Assembly (NCBI GenBank): GCA_902615625.1
Contig: CACMPM010000002.1
Span: forward strand, 60,446-124,445
Reading direction: 5' to 3'
From: an uncultured Alphaproteobacteria bacterium
GTDB lineage: Bacteria; Pseudomonadota; Alphaproteobacteria; HIMB59; GCA-002718135
DNA: 64,000 nt
Position 1 is the stretch's first letter, and every line of letters starts with the position of its first letter. Shown here piece after piece: positions 27,768-36,727 of this stretch. The notes under the pieces are model-generated. The model was not told the DNA's origin and ran no database searches. It saw nothing but the letters and a program-made list of their open reading frames with translations. Made by a program: the position numbers and the translations under genes.

Positions 27768-28403
27768 ATGAAAACATTTAAAGATCCTCATCAAATATTA
27801 CAAGTATGGTTTTCATCCTCTTTTCCTATTGGTTCTTATGCATACTCTCATGGTTTAGAAGCACTGATAGATGATAAAAAAATTAAAAATAAAGATGATG
27901 TGAAAGAATTTTTAGATGCTCTTTTATTTTATGGCACAATAAGAAATGATTATATTTTTATAAAGTCTGTTTACAAAGGTGAGGAAATTAATGAATTAAT
28001 CTTAGCAAGTGCTTCTTCGAAAGAAAGGCAAATAGAAATGATAGATATGGGAAATTCTTTTTGTAAAATTATGAAAGATAGTTGGGAATTATCTCTACCC
28101 GAAAATTCATCGTTTATATATTGTTTGGCGAAAGCTGGATTATATTTTGATATTAAGTTTGATGATTTAATTACGTTTTACTTACAGTCATTTATTTCTA
28201 ATTTAATAAATGTATGTGTAAAACATATACCAATGTCACAAAAAGATGGACAAGGTCTTAATGTTAATTTTATTAATAAAATTCAAGATTTTTTGACTCA
28301 TGCAGAGAAACTGACTCTTAGAGATGTAGGTTCAACTTTTTTTATTGGTGATATTTTTGCCATTAAGCACGAAAATCTAGACTCAAGGATCTATCTAACG
28401 TGA
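27768..28403 (+). CDS. ureF: Urease accessory protein UreF
   Basis: I place the start at the ATG at 27768, one base after the ureE stop. An earlier in-frame start would lie deep inside ureE and add 22 residues with no UreF character. The 211-residue protein then opens [20 protein letters not shown], the UreF hallmark, and is mostly helical. UreF gates GTP hydrolysis by UreG during nickel insertion. It overlaps ureG by 4 bases. Confidence 0.92.
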   Translation: MKTFKDPHQILQVWFSSSFPIGSYAYSHGLEALIDDKKIKNKDDVKEFLDALLFYGTIRNDYIFIKSVYKGEEINELILASASSKERQIEMIDMGNSFCKIMKDSWELSLPENSSFIYCLAKAGLYFDIKFDDLITFYLQSFISNLINVCVKHIPMSQKDGQGLNVNFINKIQDFLTHAEKLTLRDVGSTFFIGDIFAIKHENLDSRIYLT

Positions 28404-29011
28404 ATAATATAAATGGACCTTTAAAAGTTGGTATTGGTGGTGGAATAGGGACTGGCAAAACGAGTTTAACAGAATCATTATGTCGTCATTTATCTAAAAA
28501 AGTTTCTATGGCTGTTATTTCAAATGATATTTATACAACTGAAGATGCTGAATATTTAATGAAAGCTCAAGTTCTACCTATAGAGAGAATAAAAGGTGTT
28601 GAAACTGGAGGTTGTCCACATACTGCTATTAGAGAAGATTGTAGCATTAATTTACTTGCAGTGGATGAGATGAAAAAGAAATTTCCAGATCTTGAATTAA
28701 TACTTATTGAATCAGGTGGTGACAATTTAGCAGCAACTTTTAGTCCAGAGTTAGTTGATTTAACAATTTATATGATTGATGTGGCTCAAGGCGCAGACAT
28801 ACCAAGAAAAAAAGCACCTGCTATTAGGAAGTCTGATTTACTCGTCATTAATAAAATTGATCTTGCTCCATATGTAAATGTTGATTTAGAGCGAATGAAA
28901 GAAGATGTGAATGAAGCCAGAAATGGTTTACCGTATATTTTTGGTGAAATGAAAAATAATAACGGAATTGAAAAAATTTCTGACTTCCTAATATCTCAAG
29001 GTGGGCTATAA
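28400..29011 (+). CDS. ureG: Urease accessory GTPase UreG
   Basis: The 203-residue protein has the P-loop [16 protein letters not shown], the nickel-binding Cys-Pro-His in [15 protein letters not shown], the [15 protein letters not shown] segment and the base-recognition motif VINKIDLAP. The start is the GTG at 28400 in a GTGA overlap with ureF. It ends directly against the end of the convergent gene at 29012. Confidence 0.97.
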   Translation: MNNINGPLKVGIGGGIGTGKTSLTESLCRHLSKKVSMAVISNDIYTTEDAEYLMKAQVLPIERIKGVETGGCPHTAIREDCSINLLAVDEMKKKFPDLELILIESGGDNLAATFSPELVDLTIYMIDVAQGADIPRKKAPAIRKSDLLVINKIDLAPYVNVDLERMKEDVNEARNGLPYIFGEMKNNNGIEKISDFLISQGGL

Positions 29012-29269
29012 CTATTCTACTTTTTGCAAAGAATACACCGTATCTGTACTATTAAACTTTGAATCAAATTCTTTTGATTTTGGATCATCAAATAAAGCAT
29101 AAAATTTTTCTTCATCGGTAACATTACACATAATCATCACGTGGCCATCTTTCACAAAAGCCATATCAAATGCATCAGTATATTTTGCAATATCATCTTT
29201 GAAAAAATTATATAATTCCATGTAATCTTCCTTGGTAAAAGATCCTTTGGATACAACACATAAATTCAT
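29012..29269 (-). CDS. Small cytoplasmic protein, 85 aa, barrel-like
   Basis: The 85-residue protein has a ribosome site AGGAGA 7 bases before its ATG. Strand-helix-strand-strand-helix-strand order (CVVSKGSF, DYMELYNFFKDDI, DMAFVKDG, HVMIMCNV, EKFYALFDD) and the end SLQKVE resemble the 35764 protein, so a DUF3764-like alpha+beta barrel is likely. Its start is placed right after an intrinsic terminator on the same strand, which suggests regulation by attenuation. The function is unknown. Confidence 0.6.
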   Translation of the reverse strand: MNLCVVSKGSFTKEDYMELYNFFKDDIAKYTDAFDMAFVKDGHVMIMCNVTDEEKFYALFDDPKSKEFDSKFNSTDTVYSLQKVE

Positions 29270-29280
29270 AATTATCTCCT

Positions 29281-29319
29281 AAAAAAAATATCCTCACCAT
29301 TTTTCTTAATGGGAGGATA
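29281..29319 (-). terminator. Intrinsic terminator/attenuator directly before a ribosome site
   Basis: On the minus strand a stem forms between 29319-29313 and 29295-29289 (7 bp, TATCCTC with GAGGATA), extended by three more pairs past a bulge. It is followed by eight T residues (29288-29281). The AGGAG ribosome site of the 29012 gene begins at 29280. It either terminates the bactofilin operon or works as a leader attenuator for the 29012 gene. Confidence 0.75.
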
Positions 29320-29435
29320 AATTTATACGTATCTCATTTTAGCTGCTTGTAAACCGCAATAGAGTCAAATCGTTTATTATTATTAAATAATATTTAATTA
29401 TTAAAATTCAATTAGAATTAGAGAATTAATAGTTA

Positions 29436-29840
29436 CTACTCATATTTATCAGAATACAAATACGGTATCCCAATAACTAAAATAATATAGAAAACCATAA
29501 AGCCTGCAATAAGAGGTAATACTTCTCCAGCTGGTACTGTACTAAAAGGACCGATGACAAATCCATAAATCACAAAAAGAATATTTAAACCTACTAAATA
29601 ATATCCACCACTTCTTTTCATACTGTACAACATATAAATTGTGTAAGCGATTGCTAATTGAAAAACTATACTCACAATAAAATCTAAAGTAGAAAGTTGA
29701 ACATTAAAATCTCCTACAGGTGGTTGCACACCTTGTCCGGAAAAATATCCATACGTAATTCGATAAGACGTATCAATAAAATCAAGAGAGATAAGGATTA
29801 ACATAATCCAATGGAGAGGTTTAAATAATCTTTCTTTCAT
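29436..29840 (-). CDS. Four-helix membrane protein, 134 aa, unknown
   Basis: The 134-residue protein has four hydrophobic helices (about residues 9-25, 50-72, 80-98 and 105-127) with a short periplasmic-type loop containing GYFSGQGVQPP. I do not recognise the family. It is encoded 17 bases after the bactofilin gene on the same strand and probably shares its transcript, so a role near the envelope is possible. Confidence 0.65.
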   Translation of the reverse strand: MKERLFKPLHWIMLILISLDFIDTSYRITYGYFSGQGVQPPVGDFNVQLSTLDFIVSIVFQLAIAYTIYMLYSMKRSGGYYLVGLNILFVIYGFVIGPFSTVPAGEVLPLIAGFMVFYIILVIGIPYLYSDKYE

Positions 29841-29857
29841 ACTAACAAATATAATTA

Positions 29858-30307
29858 CTAATCTTTTTTAATTGCTTCTTGTAATGAATTATTTTCTTCT
29901 GATGGTTTTGAGTCTTTTTTAATAGGCTGTATCTTATCAGATTTTTTAATATCACCACTGATTTGACCACCAAGTTTAATTTGTAAATTTTGATACTCAA
30001 TGTCACCAGAAGCAACTCCCTGCTCTTGAATTGTTAAGGTACCAGAAGCTTTTATTTCACCATCAAATTTTCCCCATATGTCAGCATTATGTGTTTCTAT
30101 ATTTCCTTTACAATCTCCAGTAGCGCCAATAACTACATTATCAGTTTTCATAGTAACATCTGCTTCACCATCAATCTGAACTTCATCAGCTTTTTTAATT
30201 TCACCATTAATAGTTACGCCGTGACCAATTACAACTTTTGCCGATCCCTTTGCAGGTCTAAATACATCAGTTGTTGAATTTGAATTATCATCTTTTTTAT
30301 CAAACAT
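29858..30307 (-). CDS. Bactofilin family cytoskeletal protein
   Basis: The 149-residue protein has a disordered polar N-terminus and a central right-handed beta-helix of short repeats (VVIGHGVTINGEI, VQIDGEADVTM, VVIGATGDCKGNI, ADIWGKFDGEI, LTIQEQGVASGDI, LQIKLGGQISGDI). A lysine-rich C-terminus follows. Glycines and hydrophobics recur about every 17-18 residues, as in bactofilins, which polymerise into membrane-associated filaments involved in shape, stalks or polarity. A purine-rich ribosome site lies just upstream. Confidence 0.88.
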   Translation of the reverse strand: MFDKKDDNSNSTTDVFRPAKGSAKVVIGHGVTINGEIKKADEVQIDGEADVTMKTDNVVIGATGDCKGNIETHNADIWGKFDGEIKASGTLTIQEQGVASGDIEYQNLQIKLGGQISGDIKKSDKIQPIKKDSKPSEENNSLQEAIKKD

Positions 30308-30416
30308 TATACCTCCCTATAGTTTTGTTAATGCAGGTAATCTACAACTGCTATAATTAGGTTAGATAATTAGCATATAAGCATTAATATTTGAAGATTT
30401 ATATAATTTTTACAGG

Positions 30417-31100
30417 TTATTTTTGATGATTTACAACATCAACAAGGATGGCAATTACCAAATTCAATATTGTAATTGAGCAAATTGAAATAAAGCTAAA
30501 GAAGTAAATCCAAGCCCACCAATAGATAGCCTGCATAGGGAGCATTACATTTTCCCAACTTGATAATGTTAATACTTGGAATAATGTAATAAGTGAAATA
30601 CCAAGATCAGCCCATCTATTAGGATCATCTTCGCCAAATAAAATTGATCCCATTGTTGCGTAAATATAAAGAATTATAAACAAAAGTAGGCTAACAAAAA
30701 AAACTCTTTTTATAGATGTAAGAATAGCTTCAATAATTTTTTTTAATTCTGGTATTACAGATATTAATCGTAAAACTCTAAAAATTCGTAAAAGACGTAA
30801 AACTAAAAAACTTGAATTATTTGGAATAGGTATAAGAGAAATAGCTACAATTATTGTATCAAATACATTCCAACCATCTTTGAAGAAGTTTTTCTTTTCC
30901 TTTTCTCCTATAAAACGAATTAGTATTTCAATAACAAAAAAAATTGTAATGGCATAATCTAGTAAGTGGATAGTATTTAAAAAAATTGGATCTAATTGAT
31001 ATGTCGTTGCACCAATAAGTATTGCATTAAGAATAATTATAATGACAACTGAAAATTGAAAAATTCGATTATCTTTTAATTTTGAAAAAAAATTAATCAT
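30417..31100 (-). CDS. Voltage-gated-type bacterial cation channel (NaChBac-like)
   Basis: The 227-residue protein has six helices. S4 carries Arg at 102, 105, 108 and 111 (LRLLRIFRVLRL), and the pore follows FQVLTLSSWENVMLP. The selectivity position that is Glu in NaChBac/NavAb (TLESW) is Ser180 here, with a Glu three residues later. The protein ends about seven residues after S6, so the usual C-terminal neck and coiled coil are absent. It overlaps the upstream gene by ATGA. Ion preference cannot be assumed to be sodium. Confidence 0.87.
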   Translation of the reverse strand: MINFFSKLKDNRIFQFSVVIIIILNAILIGATTYQLDPIFLNTIHLLDYAITIFFVIEILIRFIGEKEKKNFFKDGWNVFDTIIVAISLIPIPNNSSFLVLRLLRIFRVLRLISVIPELKKIIEAILTSIKRVFFVSLLLFIILYIYATMGSILFGEDDPNRWADLGISLITLFQVLTLSSWENVMLPMQAIYWWAWIYFFSFISICSITILNLVIAILVDVVNHQK

Positions 31101-32602
31101 TTTAAATTAACAAATGCTAAAGATGCTGTATCTTCTAAAAATAAAACTAGACCATTTTCTATTTTAATCATATCTCTGATTCTTTCACCTATATTTATTC
31201 TTTCTAAATTATCAATTTTGTTATGATTTATTAAATCAAAAAAATAAATTGAATTATCTTTTAATGACGCAACAACATATTTATTTTTTTCATCTAAGCC
31301 TATAATTTGAGATATACCTATTGATGGATTAAAATATTTTATAGGTTCAATGAAACCATATTCAGAATGAGATTTATGTAAAGGATATTTTAAATATTTT
31401 TTTTTATTACGTTCTGCTTTTTTTCCACCATAATGTTCACCATAAGAAGAAATTGCCCATCCATAATTTGGAGTGGTATTCTCATTTAATTGAATTAAAT
31501 TAATTTCATCTCCACCTTCTGGACCATGTTCAGCTTCTAGTAAAAAATTATTTTCCCTATTATAAAATAAGCCTTGAGGATTTCGATGCCCCATACTTAT
31601 TATTGAATAATCTTTATTATTTTTACTAATTTTAATTACTTTGCCAAATATACTATTTTTATTTTGAACTCTATGTCGACTTCTAAAATCTCCAGTAGAT
31701 AACAAAACAGTATCTTTATTAAGATTAGTAATCCGCCCTCCAGATTGATGAGCATTAAATTCTTTATCTATATTTTTATCTACATGCACACATTCATCAG
31801 AGGTAAATAAAATATCAAATTCAATGAAATCATAATTCATTTTTCCTTCGAGAAGACTTGTGTTCCAGCAATTTGAAGTAACTTCTCTTGTGTAGGAGAC
31901 ATAAATGTCATCTTCAAATATTTGTATATCTTTTGTAGAATACCAACCGCCTTCAAGCCAATCAAAATCATGTTGTCTTGATTTTTTAAATTGATCCTCG
32001 TTAATAAATTCATGAATATTTGTGTTTATTTGTTTTAATATTAACTCTTTATTTAACTTATTAATGGGAGTTGTGGAGTAGGCTAATATACCACTTGCTG
32101 AAAGTAAAATGAGTTTATTGTTATGTTTATCAATATATCCACTAGCAGGAAATTGATTTGCTATACCATACATTAAAATATTTTTTTCAGGATTATAAAT
32201 ATCAACATCTAAAATATTTGATGAAAAACTGTGAGAAGAATTATAGATGTATTCTAAATCACTGTTTTTTGATTTGATATGCATATCAAATTCATAAGGA
32301 TCAACTTGTGATAATAATTTTTCAAAAATTTCTTCTATTGGCTGCAAATACTCAATATCTTCGAGCATATCTTGAAAAGCTCTTTCTAATAACCTTTTTT
32401 GCCCTTTAAATAGATTGCTTTCTTTTTGAATGGTTTCAATTTCTTTTTCAAGTTCGTCTATGTTTTTTTGAGGAAAAACATATTTGGTGATTAATTGTTG
32501 CTGATTTTTATTTAAAAGATTTCTTAAAATTTGAAAATCATAAAAAAAATTAAGTAAAAGAAAAATAAAGAGTAATAAAAATAAAGAATTAAGTACTTTC
32601 AT
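31097..32602 (-). CDS. PQQ-dependent sugar dehydrogenase-like beta-propeller, membrane anchored
   Basis: The 501-residue protein starts with a hydrophobic anchor (about residues 5-20), followed by a helical region of about 100 residues. It then has a six-bladed glucose/sorbosone dehydrogenase-type propeller: GGRITNLNKDTVLLSTGDFR, IISMGHRNPQGLFYN, EAEHGPEGGDEINLI and NYGWAISSYGEHYGG. GHRNPQGL and HGP-GGDE are the family hallmarks around PQQ and calcium. The additional N-terminal helical domain is unusual for soluble glucose dehydrogenases. It is coupled to the ion-channel gene by a 4-base overlap. Confidence 0.82.
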   Translation of the reverse strand: MKVLNSLFLLLFIFLLLNFFYDFQILRNLLNKNQQQLITKYVFPQKNIDELEKEIETIQKESNLFKGQKRLLERAFQDMLEDIEYLQPIEEIFEKLLSQVDPYEFDMHIKSKNSDLEYIYNSSHSFSSNILDVDIYNPEKNILMYGIANQFPASGYIDKHNNKLILLSASGILAYSTTPINKLNKELILKQINTNIHEFINEDQFKKSRQHDFDWLEGGWYSTKDIQIFEDDIYVSYTREVTSNCWNTSLLEGKMNYDFIEFDILFTSDECVHVDKNIDKEFNAHQSGGRITNLNKDTVLLSTGDFRSRHRVQNKNSIFGKVIKISKNNKDYSIISMGHRNPQGLFYNRENNFLLEAEHGPEGGDEINLIQLNENTTPNYGWAISSYGEHYGGKKAERNKKKYLKYPLHKSHSEYGFIEPIKYFNPSIGISQIIGLDEKNKYVVASLKDNSIYFFDLINHNKIDNLERINIGERIRDMIKIENGLVLFLEDTASLAFVNLK

Positions 32603-32626
32603 TATAAATATATTTTAGATATTTGT

Positions 32627-33625
32627 TCAAAGACCTGTTTCTATCACAACTTTACCATGTCTATCTCGTGGCTCCTTTAAATATTCCCATGCATTACGAT
32701 ACTCTTCCATTGGATATGTACGATCAATATTAGTTTTCAACTTTCCTTCTTTTAATGATTTATAAACAAAATCAGTTCCTCTATTTTTCATTTCAGCATT
32801 TTCAACATAATTAAATAGTGAATAAGGGTGAAATGTAGCGTTTGCTTGAAACATATCCACTATTGGTAATTGAGGGAATACCCCATCTAATGTTCCATAA
32901 AAATAAATAGTAGCATCACGTGCAAGAGCAGGACTATACTTTGATATCATACCCTGACCAACAGGATCAAATGCAGCATCAATGCCTCTACCATTTGTTA
33001 CTTCTTTTATAGTGGATGCTAAATCATTTTTTTCAGGAATAACTACATGTGAAGCGCCTGAGTCAATTAAATAATCAGTATTTTTTTCAAACCTTGTAGT
33101 TGTAATCATATTGGCACCGTATAACTTTCCAATATTTAATGCTGCGTTTCCAGCTGTACTTGTGCCAGCTGTTACAAGAATATTTTTTTCTGGTGAAGCT
33201 TTGCAAAGTTCAACTATGGGATAATATGCTGTCATAAATTGCATCCATACTGAAGAACTTTCTGCAGCACTTAATCCTTCTGGGGCAGGAGTGATGTATC
33301 TTGCATCTATCGTGACATAATCGGCGCTTGCACCTTTATTATAATAAAAGTAGGGTAGAGTGCAGTATCGTTTACCAAGTTCTATATTACTTACACCTTC
33401 TCCAATTTGATCAACTATTCCAGCAGCTTCCATTCCTATTCGTGCAGGAAATTTTTCAAAACTAAAAGAATATCGATCTAGCATTAAATCCATATCACCC
33501 CAATTAAGAGCAAAAGCTTCTATACGAAGACGTACTTCACCTGGACCAGCGTTTTGTATTTCACAATCTTGTAATGTTAAACCTTGATAACCCGTATAAT
33601 CTTTAATAACCCATTCACGTGCCAT
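32627..33625 (-). CDS. MDR-family oxidoreductase (quinone oxidoreductase-like)
   Basis: The 332-residue protein has GMEAAGIVDQIGEGVSNIEL, NILVTAGTSTAGNAALNIGK in the Rossmann fold and AAFDPVGQGM. It lacks the structural zinc cysteines. It is related in outline to the protein at 16077. It lies 24 bases before the propeller gene and 35 bases after the AlkB-like gene on the same strand, so it may process the oxidised product of one of them; this is an inference. Confidence 0.83.
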   Translation of the reverse strand: MAREWVIKDYTGYQGLTLQDCEIQNAGPGEVRLRIEAFALNWGDMDLMLDRYSFSFEKFPARIGMEAAGIVDQIGEGVSNIELGKRYCTLPYFYYNKGASADYVTIDARYITPAPEGLSAAESSSVWMQFMTAYYPIVELCKASPEKNILVTAGTSTAGNAALNIGKLYGANMITTTRFEKNTDYLIDSGASHVVIPEKNDLASTIKEVTNGRGIDAAFDPVGQGMISKYSPALARDATIYFYGTLDGVFPQLPIVDMFQANATFHPYSLFNYVENAEMKNRGTDFVYKSLKEGKLKTNIDRTYPMEEYRNAWEYLKEPRDRHGKVVIETGL

Positions 33626-33660
33626 AATTATTACTCACTTCTATTAATAAAATTGTAATA

Positions 33661-34680
33661 CTAAATTGTCTTTAAACTATCAATTTTTCTATCCATGATA
33701 AAGAACCATAATGGAGGAATTAACGCCATTATTAACATTACAGAATAATTAGCAGGCATTTCAATAGCTTTTTCTTCCTGAGATAGAAGAGGGTAAGGCT
33801 TGGATGCACTCTGATGATGCTCTGCGTGAAGACCTAAATTAAACGTCGACCAATTAGCAGAGATGTGACGACTGTTCCAAGAATGGAGATCTGTAAATCT
33901 TTCGTATCTTCCATTTTCTTTTTTTCTCTCCAAACCATAATGCTGAATATAATTTACTAACTCCAATAAGATTATGGAAACAAAAGAATGAAAGATAATA
34001 AAAACTAAACCATTCATACCAGCAATTAAATATGCAAATACTAAAAATAAAAATTCTAATACAAAATAATGAATCATTCTGTTTTGAAAACTAAAAATAT
34101 TTAGTCTTTTTCTATCGAGAATATTTTTTTCAATATTCCATGATGAAATCACACTATTGATTACACAGCGAATAAAATAAAAATAAAAATTTTCTCCTCT
34201 TCTAGCTGTAGCAGGGTCTTCTTTAGTAGCTACGTTTAAATGATGACCATAAATATGCTCAATTCGAAAATGGCCATAACAACATAAAACTAGTAAGAAT
34301 ACTCCTATGCCGCGCATAAATTTATTTTTTCGATGAATAAGTTCATGTGCAGTTGTAATGCCGATAGAGCCGCCAGACATACCTACAGCTGCACCCAAAG
34401 CTGCAGCAGTTAATAAAGTGATATTGGAGTCAGAAACAATAATTAAACCAAATATAATTAAAAATAAAATGCAGGGGAGCACGATTAAAATAGAAAAATT
34501 GTGAAACACACTTTCATTAAGCTCAACATCATCTTTACTTAAGTAAGGTAATACAAGGTCAATAATTGGAACTAATACGAAAACCCAAATAAAAGGTGAA
34601 ATTGACCAAGAAGGATTAATGATTAATCCTAAAGAGCTAGCAAAAATTAATATCAAAGGTGTTACAAGATAAAAAATCAT
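33661..34680 (-). CDS. AlkB-like membrane alkane/fatty-chain monooxygenase
   Basis: With the ATG at 34680 (a TTG lies one codon earlier) the protein has 339 residues, hydrophobic helices and all histidine boxes of the AlkB/XylM family: HELIHRK near 112-118, EHIYGHH near 141-147, the AlkB-type NYIQHYGL and HAEHHQSASKPYP near 285. These bind the di-iron centre that hydroxylates terminal methyl groups. It is somewhat shorter than typical AlkB (about 380-400), and no rubredoxin gene is nearby. The substrate could be an alkane or another hydrophobic chain. Confidence 0.87.
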   Translation of the reverse strand: MIFYLVTPLILIFASSLGLIINPSWSISPFIWVFVLVPIIDLVLPYLSKDDVELNESVFHNFSILIVLPCILFLIIFGLIIVSDSNITLLTAAALGAAVGMSGGSIGITTAHELIHRKNKFMRGIGVFLLVLCCYGHFRIEHIYGHHLNVATKEDPATARRGENFYFYFIRCVINSVISSWNIEKNILDRKRLNIFSFQNRMIHYFVLEFLFLVFAYLIAGMNGLVFIIFHSFVSIILLELVNYIQHYGLERKKENGRYERFTDLHSWNSRHISANWSTFNLGLHAEHHQSASKPYPLLSQEEKAIEMPANYSVMLIMALIPPLWFFIMDRKIDSLKTI

Positions 34681-34743
34681 CAAAATAATTATATATTATT
34701 TTTTTTTCTAAACTAATACCTAAATTACATTAAGAAAATTTAT

Positions 34744-35679
34744 ATGAATAATAACATTAAAGGTCTTATTTTAATTATTATAGGGATGTTATTTATAATT
34801 ACCCAGGACGTTTTAATTAAATACACCATTCATGATGCGTCATTAATGCAAATACTCGTTTTTAGAGGAGCGGTAGGATTTTCTCTGTTATGCCTTTATT
34901 TAATTTATACAAAACAACCAATATTCTTTGGAACAGCGCACCCCTATATTGCTATTTTTAGAGGTTCCACCTTCTTCTTTGGCTTTACCTTGTTTTTTAT
35001 TTCATTAAGCCAAATCACTTTAGCAGAAGCAACAAGTTTATTTTTTGTCAGCCCATTTTTTATAACAATTTATTCTTATTTTATTTTGAATATAAAAATT
35101 GGGTTAAATAGAATTTTTTCAATTATTGTCGGTTTTTCTGGAACACTTTTAATAATCAAACCAGAATTTAATGAAATAAATATTTATATGTTATTTCCAA
35201 TTATTGCCGCTGCCACATATGCATTATCAATGACCTTAGCAAAAAAAACATCAGAAAAAGATAATCTATTTCAGCAAACCTTTCACATTTACATAGGTGC
35301 TTTTATTGGAGGAAGTGCGATTAGTATTTTACTACATAATTCAGATTTAAACTTATCAATTTTTTCCATTCTTAGTAATCCTTGGATACTTAATGATCTT
35401 CAATTTATTGGATTAATACTTTTCATTTCTACAACTGGAAGTCTTGGAATATTTTGTTTGATTGCAGCGTACAGAGTTGGCTCACCTTTAGTTAACAGTA
35501 TAACTGAGTATGTCCATTTAATTTTTGCTATAATAATAGGAATTATTATTTTTTCTGAAGTACCAGATACAAACTCATTTATTGGAATTTTTCTTATTAT
35601 GGTAAGTGGTATCTTTGTTGTATTTAGAGAAAATAAACGTGAAGAATTAGTTGTGGCTGAAACTACGCTTAGAACTTAA
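34744..35679 (+). CDS. DMT superfamily transporter (EamA type)
   Basis: The 311-residue protein has ten hydrophobic helices in two EamA repeats, with FRGAVGFSLLCLYL and IAIFRGSTFFFGFTLFFISL in the first. The second repeat has FPIIAAATYALSMTLAKK and SLGIFCLIAAYRVGSPLVNS. EamA proteins move amino acids, purines or other small metabolites across the inner membrane. It is divergent from the AlkB gene across a 63-base gap. Confidence 0.88.
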   Translation: MNNNIKGLILIIIGMLFIITQDVLIKYTIHDASLMQILVFRGAVGFSLLCLYLIYTKQPIFFGTAHPYIAIFRGSTFFFGFTLFFISLSQITLAEATSLFFVSPFFITIYSYFILNIKIGLNRIFSIIVGFSGTLLIIKPEFNEINIYMLFPIIAAATYALSMTLAKKTSEKDNLFQQTFHIYIGAFIGGSAISILLHNSDLNLSIFSILSNPWILNDLQFIGLILFISTTGSLGIFCLIAAYRVGSPLVNSITEYVHLIFAIIIGIIIFSEVPDTNSFIGIFLIMVSGIFVVFRENKREELVVAETTLRT

Positions 35680-35705
35680 TATAATATAATAAGTGGGTCA
35701 AAACT

Positions 35706-35721
35706 CCCTCAGTGGAGAGGG
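35706..35721 (+). terminator. Weak hairpin after the EamA gene
   Basis: CCCTC (35706-35710) pairs with GAGGG (35717-35721) over a 6-base loop, followed by CTTTAT. An outer GGGT/ACCC pairing may extend it. The stem is short, so termination here is uncertain. Confidence 0.35.
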
Positions 35722-35763
35722 CTTTATACCCCATGAATATATAGTGTTTTATTTTTTATTTAT

Positions 35764-36033
35764 CTACTCGACCAAGAAAACTAATTCTTGGCTATCTAAA
35801 TCAACACCAGCATCAGTTCTAAGTTTTGCTAATTCTGGATCTTGCATTGCTGCTTGCATTTTTTCCATCGATTCAATCTCTAATACTTGATAAATTTTAG
35901 TTTCATCATCTTTAGGGTGGCCATATGCTAAAACTTTTATTCCATATTTTTCTCTATGAGTATCAACACTGAGAAAAAGATTTTTCCATTTTTCATAACC
36001 TTCTTTTAATCTAACATTCATAATAATTTTCAT
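35764..36033 (-). CDS. Small barrel protein, 89 aa (DUF3764-like)
   Basis: The 89-residue protein has strand, helix, strand, strand, helix, strand order with KEGYEKWKNLFLSVDTHR, IKVLAYGHPKDD, IYQVLEIES and MQAAMQDPELAKLRTDAGVD. This resembles DUF3764-type ferredoxin-like proteins. It is the last of three small genes in a minus-strand cluster. The function is unknown. Confidence 0.7.
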   Translation of the reverse strand: MKIIMNVRLKEGYEKWKNLFLSVDTHREKYGIKVLAYGHPKDDETKIYQVLEIESMEKMQAAMQDPELAKLRTDAGVDLDSQELVFLVE

Positions 36034-36057
36034 AATACTTCCTTTTTTTCTATTTAT

Positions 36058-36381
36058 TTAATTTGCTTCTATAATTACCAAATTTCTCACAACAACATCC
36101 TCTTTATTTTCGCCTAAATGTGCCAAAGCTTCTTGATAACGAGGATCATTGTACCCATCTATTGCATCTTGTACGCTATTAAATTCAACAACTGCTGAAT
36201 ATAATAAATCAAAATTCTTTTGAATATAGAACTTTGGTTCACTGCTAGCAGTAGGAACAAAATTTCCTGATTTCTTTTCTGCCTCCTCAGCAACAATATT
36301 CATAAATTTTTCTAAATATTGACCCCATTTTTCTTCATTTTTAATTTCTTTTACTTGTCCTACCCAATATCCTTTTTTCAT
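36058..36381 (-). CDS. DUF1330-like small protein, 107 aa
   Basis: The protein begins KKGYWVGQVKEIKNEEKWGQYLEKF. It ends with VVEFNSVQDAIDGYNDPRYQEALAHL and VVRNLVIIEA, the DUF1330 pattern of a dimeric alpha+beta barrel. A GGAGG-type ribosome site lies upstream. It sits between the 35764 and 36407 genes with about 25-base spacers, so the three are likely co-transcribed. Confidence 0.78.
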   Translation of the reverse strand: MKKGYWVGQVKEIKNEEKWGQYLEKFMNIVAEEAEKKSGNFVPTASSEPKFYIQKNFDLLYSAVVEFNSVQDAIDGYNDPRYQEALAHLGENKEDVVVRNLVIIEAN

Positions 36382-36406
36382 AAATCCTCCTTAAAAATAA
36401 GTTTAT

Positions 36407-36727
36407 TTACATTTCTGTAGCGCCAGTCTCTGTTCTCCAAATTAATCCATCTTTTTTTAATGCTACCATCATTAAAGCTTCTTTATCGCCAGATGCATAA
36501 GTATTAAAGCGATGTGTAACTAAAATTTCATCATTTTCATAAATACAACGAACTTTATCTTGGGTAATATTATTAAACATTTCTAATGTTTGTTCTTCAC
36601 TTCCTTCACTTTTTTTAAAAACTTTATTTTGCTTGTGACTAATAAATTCATGGTCTTCATGGAAAAGAGCTCTATGAGCTTTTGCATCTTTTTCTTCAAA
36701 TGTTTTTTGTAATTTTTCAAATAACAT
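36407..36727 (-). CDS. NTF2-like (SnoaL/DUF4440-type) small protein, 106 aa
   Basis: The 106-residue protein has an N-terminal helix LFEKLQKTFEEKD followed by AHRALFHEDHEFIS. A curved sheet with VRCIYENDEILVTHRFNTY and ALMMVALKKDGLIWRTETGA follows, the usual NTF2-fold layout. These proteins are small isomerases, hydrolases or ligand binders. No catalytic assignment is possible. It is the first gene of its minus-strand cluster. Confidence 0.7.
   Translation of the reverse strand: MLFEKLQKTFEEKDAKAHRALFHEDHEFISHKQNKVFKKSEGSEEQTLEMFNNITQDKVRCIYENDEILVTHRFNTYASGDKEALMMVALKKDGLIWRTETGATEM

Noticed and set aside
35693..35890. 65-codon plus-strand frame after the EamA gene
   Set aside because: Its second half is antisense to the conserved 35764 small protein, its first part covers a hairpin, and no ribosome site precedes it.
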